Of a stretch of 64,000 bases of DNA, positions 54,406 through 64,000 are shown in pieces. The position numbers and the translations under genes are program-made. Source of the DNA: Archangiaceae bacterium (GTDB taxonomy: Bacteria > Myxococcota > Myxococcia > Myxococcales > Myxococcaceae); NCBI GenBank assembly GCA_016879935.1, contig JAACJQ010000137.1, forward strand, positions 1 through 64,000, in the 5' to 3' direction. The notes below the pieces were generated by a model that was given only the letters and a program-made list of their open reading frames with translations, ran no database searches and had not been told where the DNA came from. Numbering within the stretch: the stretch's first letter is position 1; the number at the start of each line of letters is the position of its first letter.

Positions 54406-54825
54406 TCACCGCCGGCTGCCCACCTCTTTCACCCGGCGCACGAGGGCCAGCATCATCTGGTGCTGCAGGGCGGGGCGGGTGGCGAGCAGCTCGCGGAGGT
54501 CGCTCGCGCGCAGCTTGAGCAGCTCGCACGACTCGTCGCAGATGGCGTCGGCGCTGCGCTCTTCGTTCGAGAGCACGGCGAGCTCACCGAAACACTCGGG
54601 GGCGGTGATGGTGACGAGCAGGCGCGCGCGGTCACGAATGGCCACCTTGCCGCGCACCAGCAGGAACATGGAGTCGCCCGGGTCGCCCGCGCGGAAGATG
54701 GTGGAGCCCTTGTCGAACGAGGCCTCGGTGAGCTTCGCGGCCACGAGCTCGAGGTCGGCGTCGGCGAGGCCGCTGAAGAGCGCGAGGCTTCGCAAGAGAC
54801 GAACGCGTTCGGCGGCGGGGCGCAT
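54406..54825 (-). CDS. Stand-alone cyclic-nucleotide-binding domain protein
   Basis: A 139-residue CNB (CAP-type) domain without a DNA-binding part. Motifs: FDKGSTIFRAGDPGDSMFLL, VRGKVAI and the phosphate-binding-cassette-like FGELAVLSNEERSADA, in which the PBC Arg may be R in ERSA. It precedes the HEAT-PilT gene by 79 bases on the same strand, suggesting it regulates those motors in response to cAMP or c-di-GMP; the ligand is not evident. Confidence 0.88.
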   Translation of the reverse strand: MRPAAERVRLLRSLALFSGLADADLELVAAKLTEASFDKGSTIFRAGDPGDSMFLLVRGKVAIRDRARLLVTITAPECFGELAVLSNEERSADAICDESCELLKLRASDLRELLATRPALQHQMMLALVRRVKEVGSRR

Positions 54826-54845
54826 GGTCGCTCGAGTGTAGCCCG

Positions 54846-56609
54846 TCAGGCCGTCAGACCGAGCCCCTGCGCTGTGGCCCAGGTCTCGATCTTCGCGCGG
54901 TTGTCGTCATCGAACGGGTCGGGAAAGCGCACCGTCGTGAGCATGCCTTTGGGCACCCGCGCGCCGAGGAGCTGCTCTGCAGTTCGCCCAGAGCGCACGT
55001 TCTCGATGGTGAGCGTGGTGCCCTTCAGTTCGTACTCACCGATGTCGCTTCGAACGACGACGGCGCGGACCTTCGTCTTCGTGATCAGCCTCTGAATCAC
55101 TTCGAGCGTCGCCCACTCGGGGCTGGAGAGCTCGAGCCTCTCGACGTTGGGCAGCGCTGCGAGACCTGCCGCGACCTGGTCCTGCTTCAGGAAGTTCGCG
55201 CCCAGGACGAGCGTTCGCACCGTCTTCGAGGTCGACGAGAAGAGGTCACCCAGCGGGAGCCGTGATGCGGCCCACACCTCGAGCACCTCGAGCCCCGTGA
55301 GCGGCTTCAGCAGGCCGGAGACCGGAGGCGAGCCGTCGAGCCCGAGGCGAAGGCGCTTCAACTTCGGCAACGCGGCCAACGCGTCTGGCGCGAGCATCTT
55401 GTCGTCGACGCCGAGCTCGACGAGCTTCGTCAACGGCGCGAGGACTTCGGCCGTGAGCTTCGGCTGCTCCTCGTCGCCCCAGAGCTCGAGCACCTCGAGC
55501 GCGCTCCAGCTCGTCGTCTGTTCCACCGTGGGTGTGAAGTCGGCTTTCAGCGAAGTCCATGCACGCGGCTTCACCTCGAGCAACGCGGCGAGGTTCGGCT
55601 TGAGCGTGCGCAGCTCGCGCACGCGTGAGAACGCAGGGTGGTCGACGAGCTCGGCGCCCACCTTCGCCGAGAGGGTCTCGAGGCCAGCGACCTGGCGAAT
55701 CGTGGCCCAGGCCGGGTCGCCGATGATCTTCTTCGCGGTGGCGGTCTTGAGCACGATGCGCGCGGGGAAGCCGCGCTCGAGCGTGCAGTCGCCACCATTC
55801 GCGAGGGGCAGCGCCCAGGCCGTGCGCCGCTTCTTGTCGAGGGCGAGGTCTTCTTCGCGCGCGAGCTGTTCCGGAGTGGCCTGGCCCCTGGCGCGGGCGA
55901 TCTGCAGCGAGATGAACTCGCCCCGCTCGTCGCCGCGTTCGGTGAGCGCATCGGCGAACACGAGCCTCGGCTGATCATCGTCGGGCGAGGCGTAGATCAA
56001 CGAGAGCAGCTCCTGCTCGTTGCGGCTCTTGCCCTGCTTCGGCTTGACCACGGCCGCGGGGAGCGTTGCTTCGATGCCCGCCAGCTTCTTCTCGTCAGCA
56101 GCCGAGAGCGGCTTTGGCTCGAGGGGCTCGAGCTCCTTCGCGGCGAGGGCCAGCTTCGTGCCGACGAAGTCACCGACGCTCGACTCGATGATGCCTTTGT
56201 AGCGGGGCGCGAGGTCGGCGAGCACGTCTCGGGCGCGCACGTCGCGGGCCTTCACGATGAGGGCGAGCGCCTGCGTGACGAAGCCCTTGAACACGTTCGC
56301 GCGCCACGGCGGTGCTTCGAAGGCCGCGAGGATCAGCGTCGTCAGTCGCGGGTCGTCGAGCTTCGCGAGCACCTTGAGCCGGTCGGTGGCCTCTTCGGCG
56401 TTCGTCGTGAGCGTGGCCGCGAAGAGGCGGGGCAGGTCGCGCACGTCGGCCTTCTTCGCGAGCGCGCTCCACGCGGCGGTGTCGGCCTTCTTTCTTCCTG
56501 CGCCGACGATGGGCCGCTCGGGCTCCTGCTTCGCGAGCAGCTCGACGGCCGCTGCCCAACGTGGGTGCCGGGTCTTCCGCCAGCCAGCGAGTGCCTGATC
56601 GAGGGTCAT
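54846..56609 (-). CDS. TIGR02996 domain protein with leucine-rich-type repeats
   Basis: A 587-residue protein. The N-terminal about 190 residues are helical and HEAT-like. Residues about 205-245 match the TIGR02996 repeat-companion domain (ELLSLIYASPDDDQPRLVFADAL, RGDERGEFISLQ). The remainder reads as irregular leucine-rich repeats (SALEVLELWGDEEQPKL, LTKLVELGVDDKML, KLKRLRLGLDGS). Such proteins occur in myxobacteria and Planctomycetes; their function is unknown. A paralogue is at 59155. Confidence 0.85.
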   Translation of the reverse strand: MTLDQALAGWRKTRHPRWAAAVELLAKQEPERPIVGAGRKKADTAAWSALAKKADVRDLPRLFAATLTTNAEEATDRLKVLAKLDDPRLTTLILAAFEAPPWRANVFKGFVTQALALIVKARDVRARDVLADLAPRYKGIIESSVGDFVGTKLALAAKELEPLEPKPLSAADEKKLAGIEATLPAAVVKPKQGKSRNEQELLSLIYASPDDDQPRLVFADALTERGDERGEFISLQIARARGQATPEQLAREEDLALDKKRRTAWALPLANGGDCTLERGFPARIVLKTATAKKIIGDPAWATIRQVAGLETLSAKVGAELVDHPAFSRVRELRTLKPNLAALLEVKPRAWTSLKADFTPTVEQTTSWSALEVLELWGDEEQPKLTAEVLAPLTKLVELGVDDKMLAPDALAALPKLKRLRLGLDGSPPVSGLLKPLTGLEVLEVWAASRLPLGDLFSSTSKTVRTLVLGANFLKQDQVAAGLAALPNVERLELSSPEWATLEVIQRLITKTKVRAVVVRSDIGEYELKGTTLTIENVRSGRTAEQLLGARVPKGMLTTVRFPDPFDDDNRAKIETWATAQGLGLTA

Positions 56610-56679
56610 GCGTGGAAGCTCTCGCGAGTGCGCGAAGCAGGGAAGCCAAAGATCGGTTCCGTGTCAGAGTTCCACGCGC

Positions 56680-57378
56680 ATGCACTGGCTTGCGTTCCTG
56701 GCTGCGCTGAGCCTTCCCTTCGTCGTTCGCGTGGTGCGAATCGTTCGCGCCGCCCGGTGGATGGGCCACGTGCGGACCACGGAGACTCCCGCTCGCACCC
56801 TGGTCGTCACGCGCACGACCGGAGCGCTGGTCGAGAAGGAGCTTCGCAGCGTGCAGCTCTTTCAATCGGAGCGGGAGATCGTCGACTTTGCACGACGCGA
56901 GGGCTTCGCGCGTCTGGTGCTCTGGCCGGGCCATTCGGCCATCACCTTCGAGTTGCCCGCCGACGAAGGCGTGGGCGCCGCGACCGTGCGGCTCTCGAAC
57001 ACGCTGCTCTCGAACGCCGAGGAGCAACTGCCTGGGCTGCGGTTCGTCGACGTGGCTCCGCTGGTCGTCATCGTCATCGCCGCAGGGCTCGTGATGCTGC
57101 TCACCGTCGCCGACCCGTTCGAGCGGCGGCGCACGTCCTTCACCCTTCCGCCCGCGCAGCACGCCGCGGCGTTGCGGGTGGCGTGCGAGACCAGTCTCTG
57201 CCCGGTCGCGACCGAGGTGTTCACGAACACCGACCGCCGCGCGTGCGCTGCCGCAGAAGCCTCAGCGGTGAAGCTGAACGAAGCGTTCGAGCAGCTGCCC
57301 GAAGCCGAGCGGCGCCCGGAACTCGCCAACGCGGTGGACGTGCTCTGCGGCTGCGCCGAGGTCTGTCGAATCCGCTGA
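56680..57378 (+). CDS. Membrane protein of unknown function
   Basis: A 232-residue protein with an N-terminal membrane helix (HWLAFLAALSLPFVVRVV) followed by a basic stretch, a soluble part of about 100 residues, a second helix (APLVVIVIAAGLVMLLTVA), and a soluble C-terminal domain with six cysteines (CETSLCPVA, CGCAEVC). It is divergent from the TIGR02996 gene at 54846. No family was recognised. Confidence 0.65.
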   Translation: MHWLAFLAALSLPFVVRVVRIVRAARWMGHVRTTETPARTLVVTRTTGALVEKELRSVQLFQSEREIVDFARREGFARLVLWPGHSAITFELPADEGVGAATVRLSNTLLSNAEEQLPGLRFVDVAPLVVIVIAAGLVMLLTVADPFERRRTSFTLPPAQHAAALRVACETSLCPVATEVFTNTDRRACAAAEASAVKLNEAFEQLPEAERRPELANAVDVLCGCAEVCRIR

Positions 57379-57380
57379 GT

Positions 57381-57426
57381 GTTTCTCATTCCAGCCAAAG
57401 TCAGCCGTTTGACCAGAATGAGAAAC
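57381..57426. terminator. Perfect 11-bp inverted repeat between convergent genes
   Basis: GTTTCTCATTC and GAATGAGAAAC are perfect complements, with a 24-base loop. The repeat fills most of the 56-base gap between two convergent stops, so it may be a bidirectional terminator, or a protein-binding site. The arms are AT-richer than the surroundings. Confidence 0.5.
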
Positions 57427-57434
57427 AGTTCCCG

Positions 57435-59111
<1,677 letters not shown>

Positions 59112-59154
59112 GCGCGGCACGTAGTCCGTCGGCGTGCACGAGGCAAAGCGTTCG

Positions 59155-60831
59155 TCAGAGCGTGAGGGTGGTGGGCTTCGCCGTCGCAACGAGCAGCTCC
59201 GTGCCGTCGGGAGAGCGTGCGAGCGGGCCCGACTCCTTCCAGCCGGGTTTGCGTGAACGTTCACGGCCGGTGGCGAGGTCGATGCGCACGATGGCGTCGG
59301 TCGAGAGCAACACGACGTCGCTGCCGAGCATCACGAGCTCGGAGTACAGAAACTCGGGCTTGCCGATCTTTCTCGGGGTCTGGCCCTCGAACACGACGAG
59401 CTGATCGACCGCGACCGCGCCGAGCGTTCCATCGGGCAGGAAGAACGGCCTGCGCAAGTCGCCCTTGAACGTCTCGGCGCGCGCCTTCTTCGCGTCATGG
59501 AGGAAGAGCGCGTCGCCCTTGAGGTCACCCTGCACGGCCCAGCGCCCGCCGTCGGCTGTGATGGCCGCGGAGTAATACGAACTCGCGCGCTTCTCGGTCT
59601 TGAGCCACTTGCCGGTGGTGAGGTCGAAGAGCTGAGCCTGGAGCTGCATGCCGACGATGAGGAAGCGACCGTCGGCCGAGGCGACCAGTGTCTCGGGCAC
59701 GCCAGTCGAGTCGAGCCGCTTTGTCTTCTTCCCCGTCGCGAGGGCGTAGAGCAGCACGGCGCCGTCTCCGTGCTGGCAGGCGACCTGATCTCCCACGAAC
59801 AGCGCGCGCTCGGCGCTCGTCACCTTGAAGGAGCGCACGGCCTTTCCGCTCTTCGGGTCGACGAGCGTGACGCTGCGCGAATCGGCGAACCACCAACCCT
59901 CGTTCGTCCAGGCCGCGGCGATGACGCCTTCGCAGGAGAAGCGCTGCTCGCTGCTCTTCGCGGGAGCAGTCGTTTCTGGAACGACCGCTCCGCCTTCCAG
60001 CTTCGCCGCTTGCAACACCTCTGCAGGCAGCGCTTCGAGCTGGGCCGTGAGCCGCTTTGGCTCTTTGAACTGCTCGATCGTCATCGCGTCGCGCGTCTGC
60101 ACCCAGCGCGATTGGTCGTTGCACTCGAGCTCGAGGCGCTCGAGGCCGAGGTGCTTCGCGTTCGCGAGCCAGCCTGCAGGATCCGACGGCCGCTGCGGGT
60201 TGATGTGGAGCCTCAGTTCCTTCACGGCGACGCGCTTCACGTCGTCGAGCCACGAGGGATCCTCGAAGCCGCTGCCGTGGTTCCACGACAGCTCGAGGCG
60301 CCGCAGTTTCGGGAGCAGCTTCGAGGCGAAGAGCGCAGCGAGTTCTTCTTCGTCGACGACGCTCGTCACGAGGTGCTCCACCGAGAACGTGCCCGTCTGC
60401 TCGAGCAGGTTCGACGCGTGATTGACCGTCAACCGGCTCGCTGTGCGCACGGCTCTGACGAACGCCCTCGTCGCGGGGAACTTCGCGAACCCATCGAAGT
60501 CGTAGTGCAGGTCGTCGAGCGTGGCCCACTCCTCGAGGTCGAGTGCTGAGGGCAGCGCCTCGCTCATCACCACGCCGCCCGCCACGAACCCGCGCTCGAA
60601 GACTGGCTTGCGCAGCAGCTTCACTTGAAACGGCCCGAGCCACTTCTTGCCGTGCGCTTTGAGCAGCTTCTTCTCGCGTTTCAGGTCGCGCGGCGACGCG
60701 AGCTGGAGGTTGATGAACTCCCCGCGCGGGTCTTCGCGCTCGAGCAGAAAGTCGGCGTAGACGCGACGAGGCGCGTCGTCTCTCGGCCGTGAGGAGATCG
60801 CCCGCAGCAGCCCAGCCTCGTTCGTCGCCAT
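59155..60831 (-). CDS. TIGR02996 domain protein with propeller-like C-terminus
   Basis: A 558-residue protein beginning directly with the TIGR02996 domain (GLLRAISSRPRDDAPRRVYA, DFLLEREDPRGEFINLQ). A leucine-rich-type region follows (LPKLRRLELSWNHGSG, HLGLERLELECNDQ), and then about 300 residues with WD-like blades (VASADGRFLIVGMQLQA, AITADGGRWAVQGD). It differs from the other member at 54846 by domain order and by this propeller. The two flank ettA and a small membrane protein. No function is known. Confidence 0.85.
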   Translation of the reverse strand: MATNEAGLLRAISSRPRDDAPRRVYADFLLEREDPRGEFINLQLASPRDLKREKKLLKAHGKKWLGPFQVKLLRKPVFERGFVAGGVVMSEALPSALDLEEWATLDDLHYDFDGFAKFPATRAFVRAVRTASRLTVNHASNLLEQTGTFSVEHLVTSVVDEEELAALFASKLLPKLRRLELSWNHGSGFEDPSWLDDVKRVAVKELRLHINPQRPSDPAGWLANAKHLGLERLELECNDQSRWVQTRDAMTIEQFKEPKRLTAQLEALPAEVLQAAKLEGGAVVPETTAPAKSSEQRFSCEGVIAAAWTNEGWWFADSRSVTLVDPKSGKAVRSFKVTSAERALFVGDQVACQHGDGAVLLYALATGKKTKRLDSTGVPETLVASADGRFLIVGMQLQAQLFDLTTGKWLKTEKRASSYYSAAITADGGRWAVQGDLKGDALFLHDAKKARAETFKGDLRRPFFLPDGTLGAVAVDQLVVFEGQTPRKIGKPEFLYSELVMLGSDVVLLSTDAIVRIDLATGRERSRKPGWKESGPLARSPDGTELLVATAKPTTLTL

Positions 60832-60863
60832 GTGTTCCCCCGTGCGCGCAGTCCACTCGCGCG

Positions 60864-60877
60864 TTGCGAATTGTCAA
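60864..60877 (+). promoter_or_regulatory. Weak FNR-like site
   Basis: TTGCGAATTGTCAA matches 7 of 10 positions of the FNR consensus TTGAT-N4-ATCAA. It lies 61 bases before the radical SAM start and is close to a promoter-type position. Evidence is weak. Confidence 0.25.
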
Positions 60878-60938
60878 TGCACGCGAGGGTTCGTTCCATC
60901 ACGGTCCGCGCTCCCTTTCACCCCGGAGCCCGCTTCGC

Positions 60939-62222
60939 ATGACGACGCTCGATCACCGCTCGTTGTACCGCCTGCCGTGGACCGCCTCTGACAACGTGCT
61001 CTCGTGGCTCGAGCCGACCAACAAGTGCAACCTCGCCTGTGAGGGCTGCTACCGGGCGAACGACGGCACCCACAAGTCGCTCTCCGAAGTGCAGGCCGAC
61101 CTCGACGTGTTCAACAGGTGGCGCACCTACGACAGCGTCTCCATCGCCGGCGGCGATCCCCTGCTGCACCCCGACGTCGTCGAGATCGTCCGCATGATCG
61201 TGCGCGGCGGCCACAAGCCCATCATCAACACCAACGGCGTCGCGCTGACGAAGCCGCTGCTCGAAGAGCTCAAACGCGCGGGTCTCGTGGGGCTCACCTT
61301 TCACGTCGACTCGCACCAGGGCCGCGCGGGCCAGTGGCGCAAGAAGAGCGAGCTCGAGCTCAACGAGCTGCGCCTCGAGTACGCCCAGCTCGTCGCGAGC
61401 GTCGGCGGCCTGTCGTGCGCGTTCAACGCCACCATCTACGAAGACACGCTGCCGTTCGTGCCCGACCTCGTGCAGTTCGCGGCCGACCACATCGACATCA
61501 TCAACTCGATCATCTTCATCATGTACCGGGCGGCCATCACCGAAGGTGACTTCGAGTTCTTCCGCGACGGCAAGAAGGTCGAGGCCCAGCCGCTCGTGTA
61601 CGCGGTCGATCAGGCGAAGCAGCGCACCGACATCAACGCGCCCGAGCTGGTGAAGCTCATTCAGCGCCGGTTTCCCGACTTCGCTCCGTCGGCGTACCTC
61701 GGCGGCACCGAGAAGCCCGACAGCTTCAAGTGGCTCTTCACCGGGCGCTTCGGCTTCCCAAAGAACGGAAGCCCCAGCGAGGTGATGGGCTACGTCGGCC
61801 CGAAGTTCATGGAGCTCGTGCAGAACGCGCACCACCTCGTGAAGGGCACCTACCTCGCGTACGCCCCGCAATGGACGCTCGAGGCCGGCCGCTCGGCGCT
61901 GGCCATGGGCCTCATCGAGCCGGGTGTTCGCCGCATCGCGAAGCGTTGGCTCAAACACGTGGCGCGCCACCCGCTCGACGCGCGCAAGAAGCTGCACTTC
62001 CAGTCGGTGATGATGATTCAGCCCATCGACCTGCTCGACGACGGCCGGCAGAACATGTGTGACGGCTGCCCCGACGTCACCGCGCACGACGGGAAGATCG
62101 TCTTCAGCTGCCGCCTGGAGGAGTACCGCACGTGGGGCGGGCTCGTGACCTCTGTGCCGAAGGTGCGGTGCCACGCAGCGTCGTCATGCGCGAAGGAGTG
62201 CCCGTCGAAAGAAGCCAGCTGA
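60939..62222 (+). CDS. Radical SAM protein with C-terminal cysteine cluster
   Basis: A 427-residue enzyme with the 4Fe-4S motif CNLACEGC (C30, C34, C37) and SIAGGDPLLHPD, the usual GGEP equivalent. A C-terminal cysteine-rich stretch (CDGC, then SC, RC, SSC and KEC) resembles a SPASM-type auxiliary cluster region. The substrate is unknown. The start at ATG 60939 gives a normal N-terminus with a GGAG upstream. It runs convergent into the FNR-like gene with no gap (TGATCA). Confidence 0.92.
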   Translation: MTTLDHRSLYRLPWTASDNVLSWLEPTNKCNLACEGCYRANDGTHKSLSEVQADLDVFNRWRTYDSVSIAGGDPLLHPDVVEIVRMIVRGGHKPIINTNGVALTKPLLEELKRAGLVGLTFHVDSHQGRAGQWRKKSELELNELRLEYAQLVASVGGLSCAFNATIYEDTLPFVPDLVQFAADHIDIINSIIFIMYRAAITEGDFEFFRDGKKVEAQPLVYAVDQAKQRTDINAPELVKLIQRRFPDFAPSAYLGGTEKPDSFKWLFTGRFGFPKNGSPSEVMGYVGPKFMELVQNAHHLVKGTYLAYAPQWTLEAGRSALAMGLIEPGVRRIAKRWLKHVARHPLDARKKLHFQSVMMIQPIDLLDDGRQNMCDGCPDVTAHDGKIVFSCRLEEYRTWGGLVTSVPKVRCHAASSCAKECPSKEAS

Positions 62223-62870
62223 TCAACGCGCGCCGCGAGCGACCTCGCCCAGCGCCACTTCGTCAATCACCTCGAGGCGGTCTGCTCCGATGAGCCCTTC
62301 TTCGGACAGCTTGCGCAGACACCGCGACAACGTCTCGGGCCTGATGCCGAGCAGCGCCGCCACGTGCGCCTTCGAGAACGCCGACTTCTTGCCCGGCTTC
62401 ACCAGCCGCGCGGCCGCCACGAGGAACTTGGCGACCCGCGCTCTCGCCTGACCCGCGCGCAGGTCGGCGTCACGCTGCGTGTTCGCGTGTTCGGCCAGCA
62501 CCAGCCCGAGGAACGAGCTCGTCAGGTTCGAGGTCGCGTCGAGATCGGTCTCGCGCCGCACCTGCAACGCGCTCGCGGAGCACACCGTCGTGTCTTCGAG
62601 TGCCGTCACCGTGAAGGGGGCAGGGCGCTCCTGCAACGACTCGAGGCCCAGCACGGTGTTCGGCCCGCGCACGCTCGAGAGCACCTCTTCTCCCGTCGCG
62701 TCGGTCGCCGTGAGGCCCACCACGCCGTCCTTCACGAAGTGCACGCTGCGGTTCACCTCGCCCTGGTGCAGCAGGCCCGAGCCCGCCTTGAACGCGCGCG
62801 GCCGAAACAGGCACGGCCCGTTCTTTCCCAACGCACAGCGCTCGCACGACTCGATGGGGCTCGCGAACAT
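62223..62870 (-). CDS. FNR-like Crp/Fnr-family regulator
   Basis: A 215-residue transcription factor. Cysteines 9, 12, 20 (CERCALGKNGPC) and 97 (EDTTVCSAS) align with the four cluster ligands of E. coli FNR, in which the first two are also spaced x2, but here the third is x7 instead of x5. The C-terminal helix-turn-helix has FNR-type recognition residues E179, S182, R183 (RPETLSRCLRKL), which in FNR read TTGAT half-sites. An oxygen-responsive or NO-responsive role is inferred. It may act on itself through the palindrome at 62925. Confidence 0.9.
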   Translation of the reverse strand: MFASPIESCERCALGKNGPCLFRPRAFKAGSGLLHQGEVNRSVHFVKDGVVGLTATDATGEEVLSSVRGPNTVLGLESLQERPAPFTVTALEDTTVCSASALQVRRETDLDATSNLTSSFLGLVLAEHANTQRDADLRAGQARARVAKFLVAAARLVKPGKKSAFSKAHVAALLGIRPETLSRCLRKLSEEGLIGADRLEVIDEVALGEVARGAR

Positions 62871-62924
62871 GGGAGTGGCCTACCACGCGCATCGTGAATC
62901 GGAGTCGAGGGGCGATTTCGCGGA

Positions 62925-62938
62925 GTGATCAGGATCAC
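62925..62938. promoter_or_regulatory. Perfect palindromic operator GTGAT-N4-ATCAC
   Basis: GTGATCAGGATCAC lies in the divergent gap between the FNR-like gene (start 62870) and the degV-type gene (start 62964). It keeps the core GAT/ATC spacing of FNR boxes (TTGAT-N4-ATCAA). It also resembles CRP sites (TGTGA-N6-TCACA). It is therefore a strong candidate for autoregulation of the FNR-like gene. Confidence 0.65.
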
Positions 62939-62963
62939 GCCGCGAACCTAGACTCGTCGCCTC

Positions 62964-63836
62964 ATGCGAATTCTCACGAACCCCGGCTCGAACCTGACCG
63001 ACGAGGTCGCGCACTCGCTCGACGTCGATCTCACGCCGCAGAAGATCGTGGTCGACGGCATCTCGCACGACACGCGCAACGCGCTCGACTTCTCGACCGT
63101 CGATCGCTGGGTGAAGGGCGCCGCGAAGCACCCGTTCGTGCAGGGCACCACCGAGCCCGAGTTCGCCGAGCACTTCGCGCGCCTCGTGCAGAAAGACCCC
63201 GAGGTGCTCACCATCATGACGTCGCGGCAGATCATCGGTTCGCACGACGCCGCCGTGGCCGCCGCGAGCAAGGTGAAGGACGCAACAATCGAGATCGTCG
63301 ACACCACCGTCACCGACGTCGGCGCGGGGCTCGTCACGCTCGCCGCGGTGCAGTGGCGCAAGGCGGGCCTGCCGATGCCCGTCATCGCGGCCGCCTGCCG
63401 CGCCTTCGTCGCTTCGGGCCGCAGCCTCGTCACCGTCGCCACCCTCGAGAACCTCATCAAGGGCGGGCGCGCCTCGTTTCTGCAGGGCTGGGTCGCGAAC
63501 TTCTTGAACGTGCGGCCGCTGCTCACCTTCGAGGGCGGCAAGCCCGTGTCGGTGGGCCGGGTGAGCGCGAGCGTCGACTCGGCCAAACGCGTCGACGACT
63601 GGTTCGCCGAGCGCTTCGAGCCGAAGGAGCGTGTCTGGGTGGGCATCGCGCACGGAGACGTCGAGCCGCTCGCGAACCGCACCGTCGCGTTGCTGAAGGA
63701 GCGCTTCACCGTCGAGTTCGCGCTCGTGCGGCCGCTCTCGCCCAGCATCTACCTGCACATCGGTCGCGGGGGCATGGGTGTCTTCGTGCACGCCCTCTCG
63801 AAGCTGCCGCAGGCCCTCACGCCGCCGACGCTCTGA
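62964..63836 (+). CDS. DegV family (fatty-acid-binding) protein
   Basis: A 290-residue cytoplasmic protein. DegV features: RILTNPGSNLTDEVAHSL at the start, VQGTTEPEFAEHF (FakB T/S-Q-P region), IMTSRQIIGSHDAA in place of the usual SSxxSGTxxSA, LENLIKGGRAS, and IYLHIGRGGMG near the end. FakB members hold an acyl chain for FakA kinase; no fakA is adjacent. The changed serine region means lipid binding should be tested. It is divergent from the FNR-like gene. Confidence 0.87.
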   Translation: MRILTNPGSNLTDEVAHSLDVDLTPQKIVVDGISHDTRNALDFSTVDRWVKGAAKHPFVQGTTEPEFAEHFARLVQKDPEVLTIMTSRQIIGSHDAAVAAASKVKDATIEIVDTTVTDVGAGLVTLAAVQWRKAGLPMPVIAAACRAFVASGRSLVTVATLENLIKGGRASFLQGWVANFLNVRPLLTFEGGKPVSVGRVSASVDSAKRVDDWFAERFEPKERVWVGIAHGDVEPLANRTVALLKERFTVEFALVRPLSPSIYLHIGRGGMGVFVHALSKLPQALTPPTL

Positions 63837-63842
63837 GCGTCG

Positions 63843-64000
63843 TCACTGCCCCGGAAAAGCAGGTGGTGGCATCACGGCTGGCGGAGGCGGAGGTGGAGGC
63901 GGTGGCGTGTTCGGCTGCGACCCGTCTGGCGGCGGAGGCACGTAGCGGCGCGGCTGCTCCTGCGGCGGCTCGTCGGCGGGCTGCTCTTCGATGGAGCCGC
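63843..64000 (-). CDS. Proline-rich protein, C-terminal part only
   Basis: Only the last about 52 codons are inside the window; the gene continues past its right edge. The readable part is EEQPADEPPQEQPRRYVPP, then DGSQPN, a run of prolines and PPPAFPGQ before the stop. Codon use is consistent with a real gene and the frame stays open to the edge. The protein is probably disordered there. Nothing can be said about its main domain. Confidence 0.55.
   Translation of the reverse strand, partial: GSIEEQPADEPPQEQPRRYVPPPPDGSQPNTPPPPPPPPPAVMPPPAFPGQ

Overview
The window looks like a chromosomal segment of a predatory or fruiting-type myxobacterium (Myxococcota, probably Cystobacterineae). The signs are very high GC, many long antisense open frames, eukaryote-like Ser/Thr kinases with PEGA or low-complexity linkers, Cys-rich lipoproteins with Asp-Ala-Gly or Gly-Ala linkers, a MYXO-CTERM-like protein, several PilT-family ATPases, FHA/sigma-54 regulation and two TIGR02996 proteins. 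No integrase, transposase, phage gene, CRISPR array, rRNA or intact tRNA was seen. Genes are packed tightly: many start/stop overlaps (ATGA, GTGA) and several convergent pairs with no spacing.

Layout: 1-4.4 kb, an FHA/sigma-54 activator, then an operon of a SurA-N-type chaperone, a POTRA-only lipoprotein and an HDAC-family deacetylase, then a small lipoprotein. 4.4-8.1 kb, two translationally coupled choice-of-anchor-D lipoproteins. 8.3-11.1 kb, a prokaryotic pentameric ligand-gated channel convergent with a Kef-type antiporter. 11.2-16.1 kb, HPr and Enzyme I of a PTS flanking a DinG-type helicase/zinc-ribbon pair. 16.1-18.8 kb, a Ser/Thr kinase with a 15-bp coding repeat, plus an envelope protein. 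18.9-23.1 kb, argG followed by a membrane protein, a sterol-desaturase-family enzyme, pterin carbinolamine dehydratase and an amidohydrolase lipoprotein. 23.1-29.9 kb, a leftward run of surface-protein genes including an O-antigen-ligase/TPR protein. 29.9-33.5 kb, two convergent Ser/Thr kinases. 33.6-35.5 kb, a phosphodiesterase, rpmB, rpsN and a lysine-rich protein. 35.6-42.3 kb, secreted and outer-membrane proteins. 42.3-43.1 kb is non-coding with degenerate repeats. 43.1-47.5 kb holds a SUKH protein, a metalloprotease lipoprotein, a Sel1-repeat lipoprotein whose 5' end is tandemly duplicated, and a DUF3108 protein. 47.6-50.6 kb, a Ca2+-type P-ATPase and a zinc-ribbon protein. 50.6-54.8 kb, a CNB / HEAT-PilT / PilT operon. 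54.8-60.8 kb, two TIGR02996 proteins around EttA. 60.9-64 kb, a radical SAM enzyme, an FNR-like regulator with a palindromic operator, a DegV protein and a truncated proline-rich gene.

Much of the window concerns the cell envelope (lipoproteins, outer-membrane assembly, surface glycan, pili) and its signalling (three Ser/Thr kinases, an FHA activator, a CNB protein). Interspersed are housekeeping functions: arginine synthesis, ribosomal proteins, EttA and a helicase. All functions are inferred from sequence motifs read by eye; no database search was possible.
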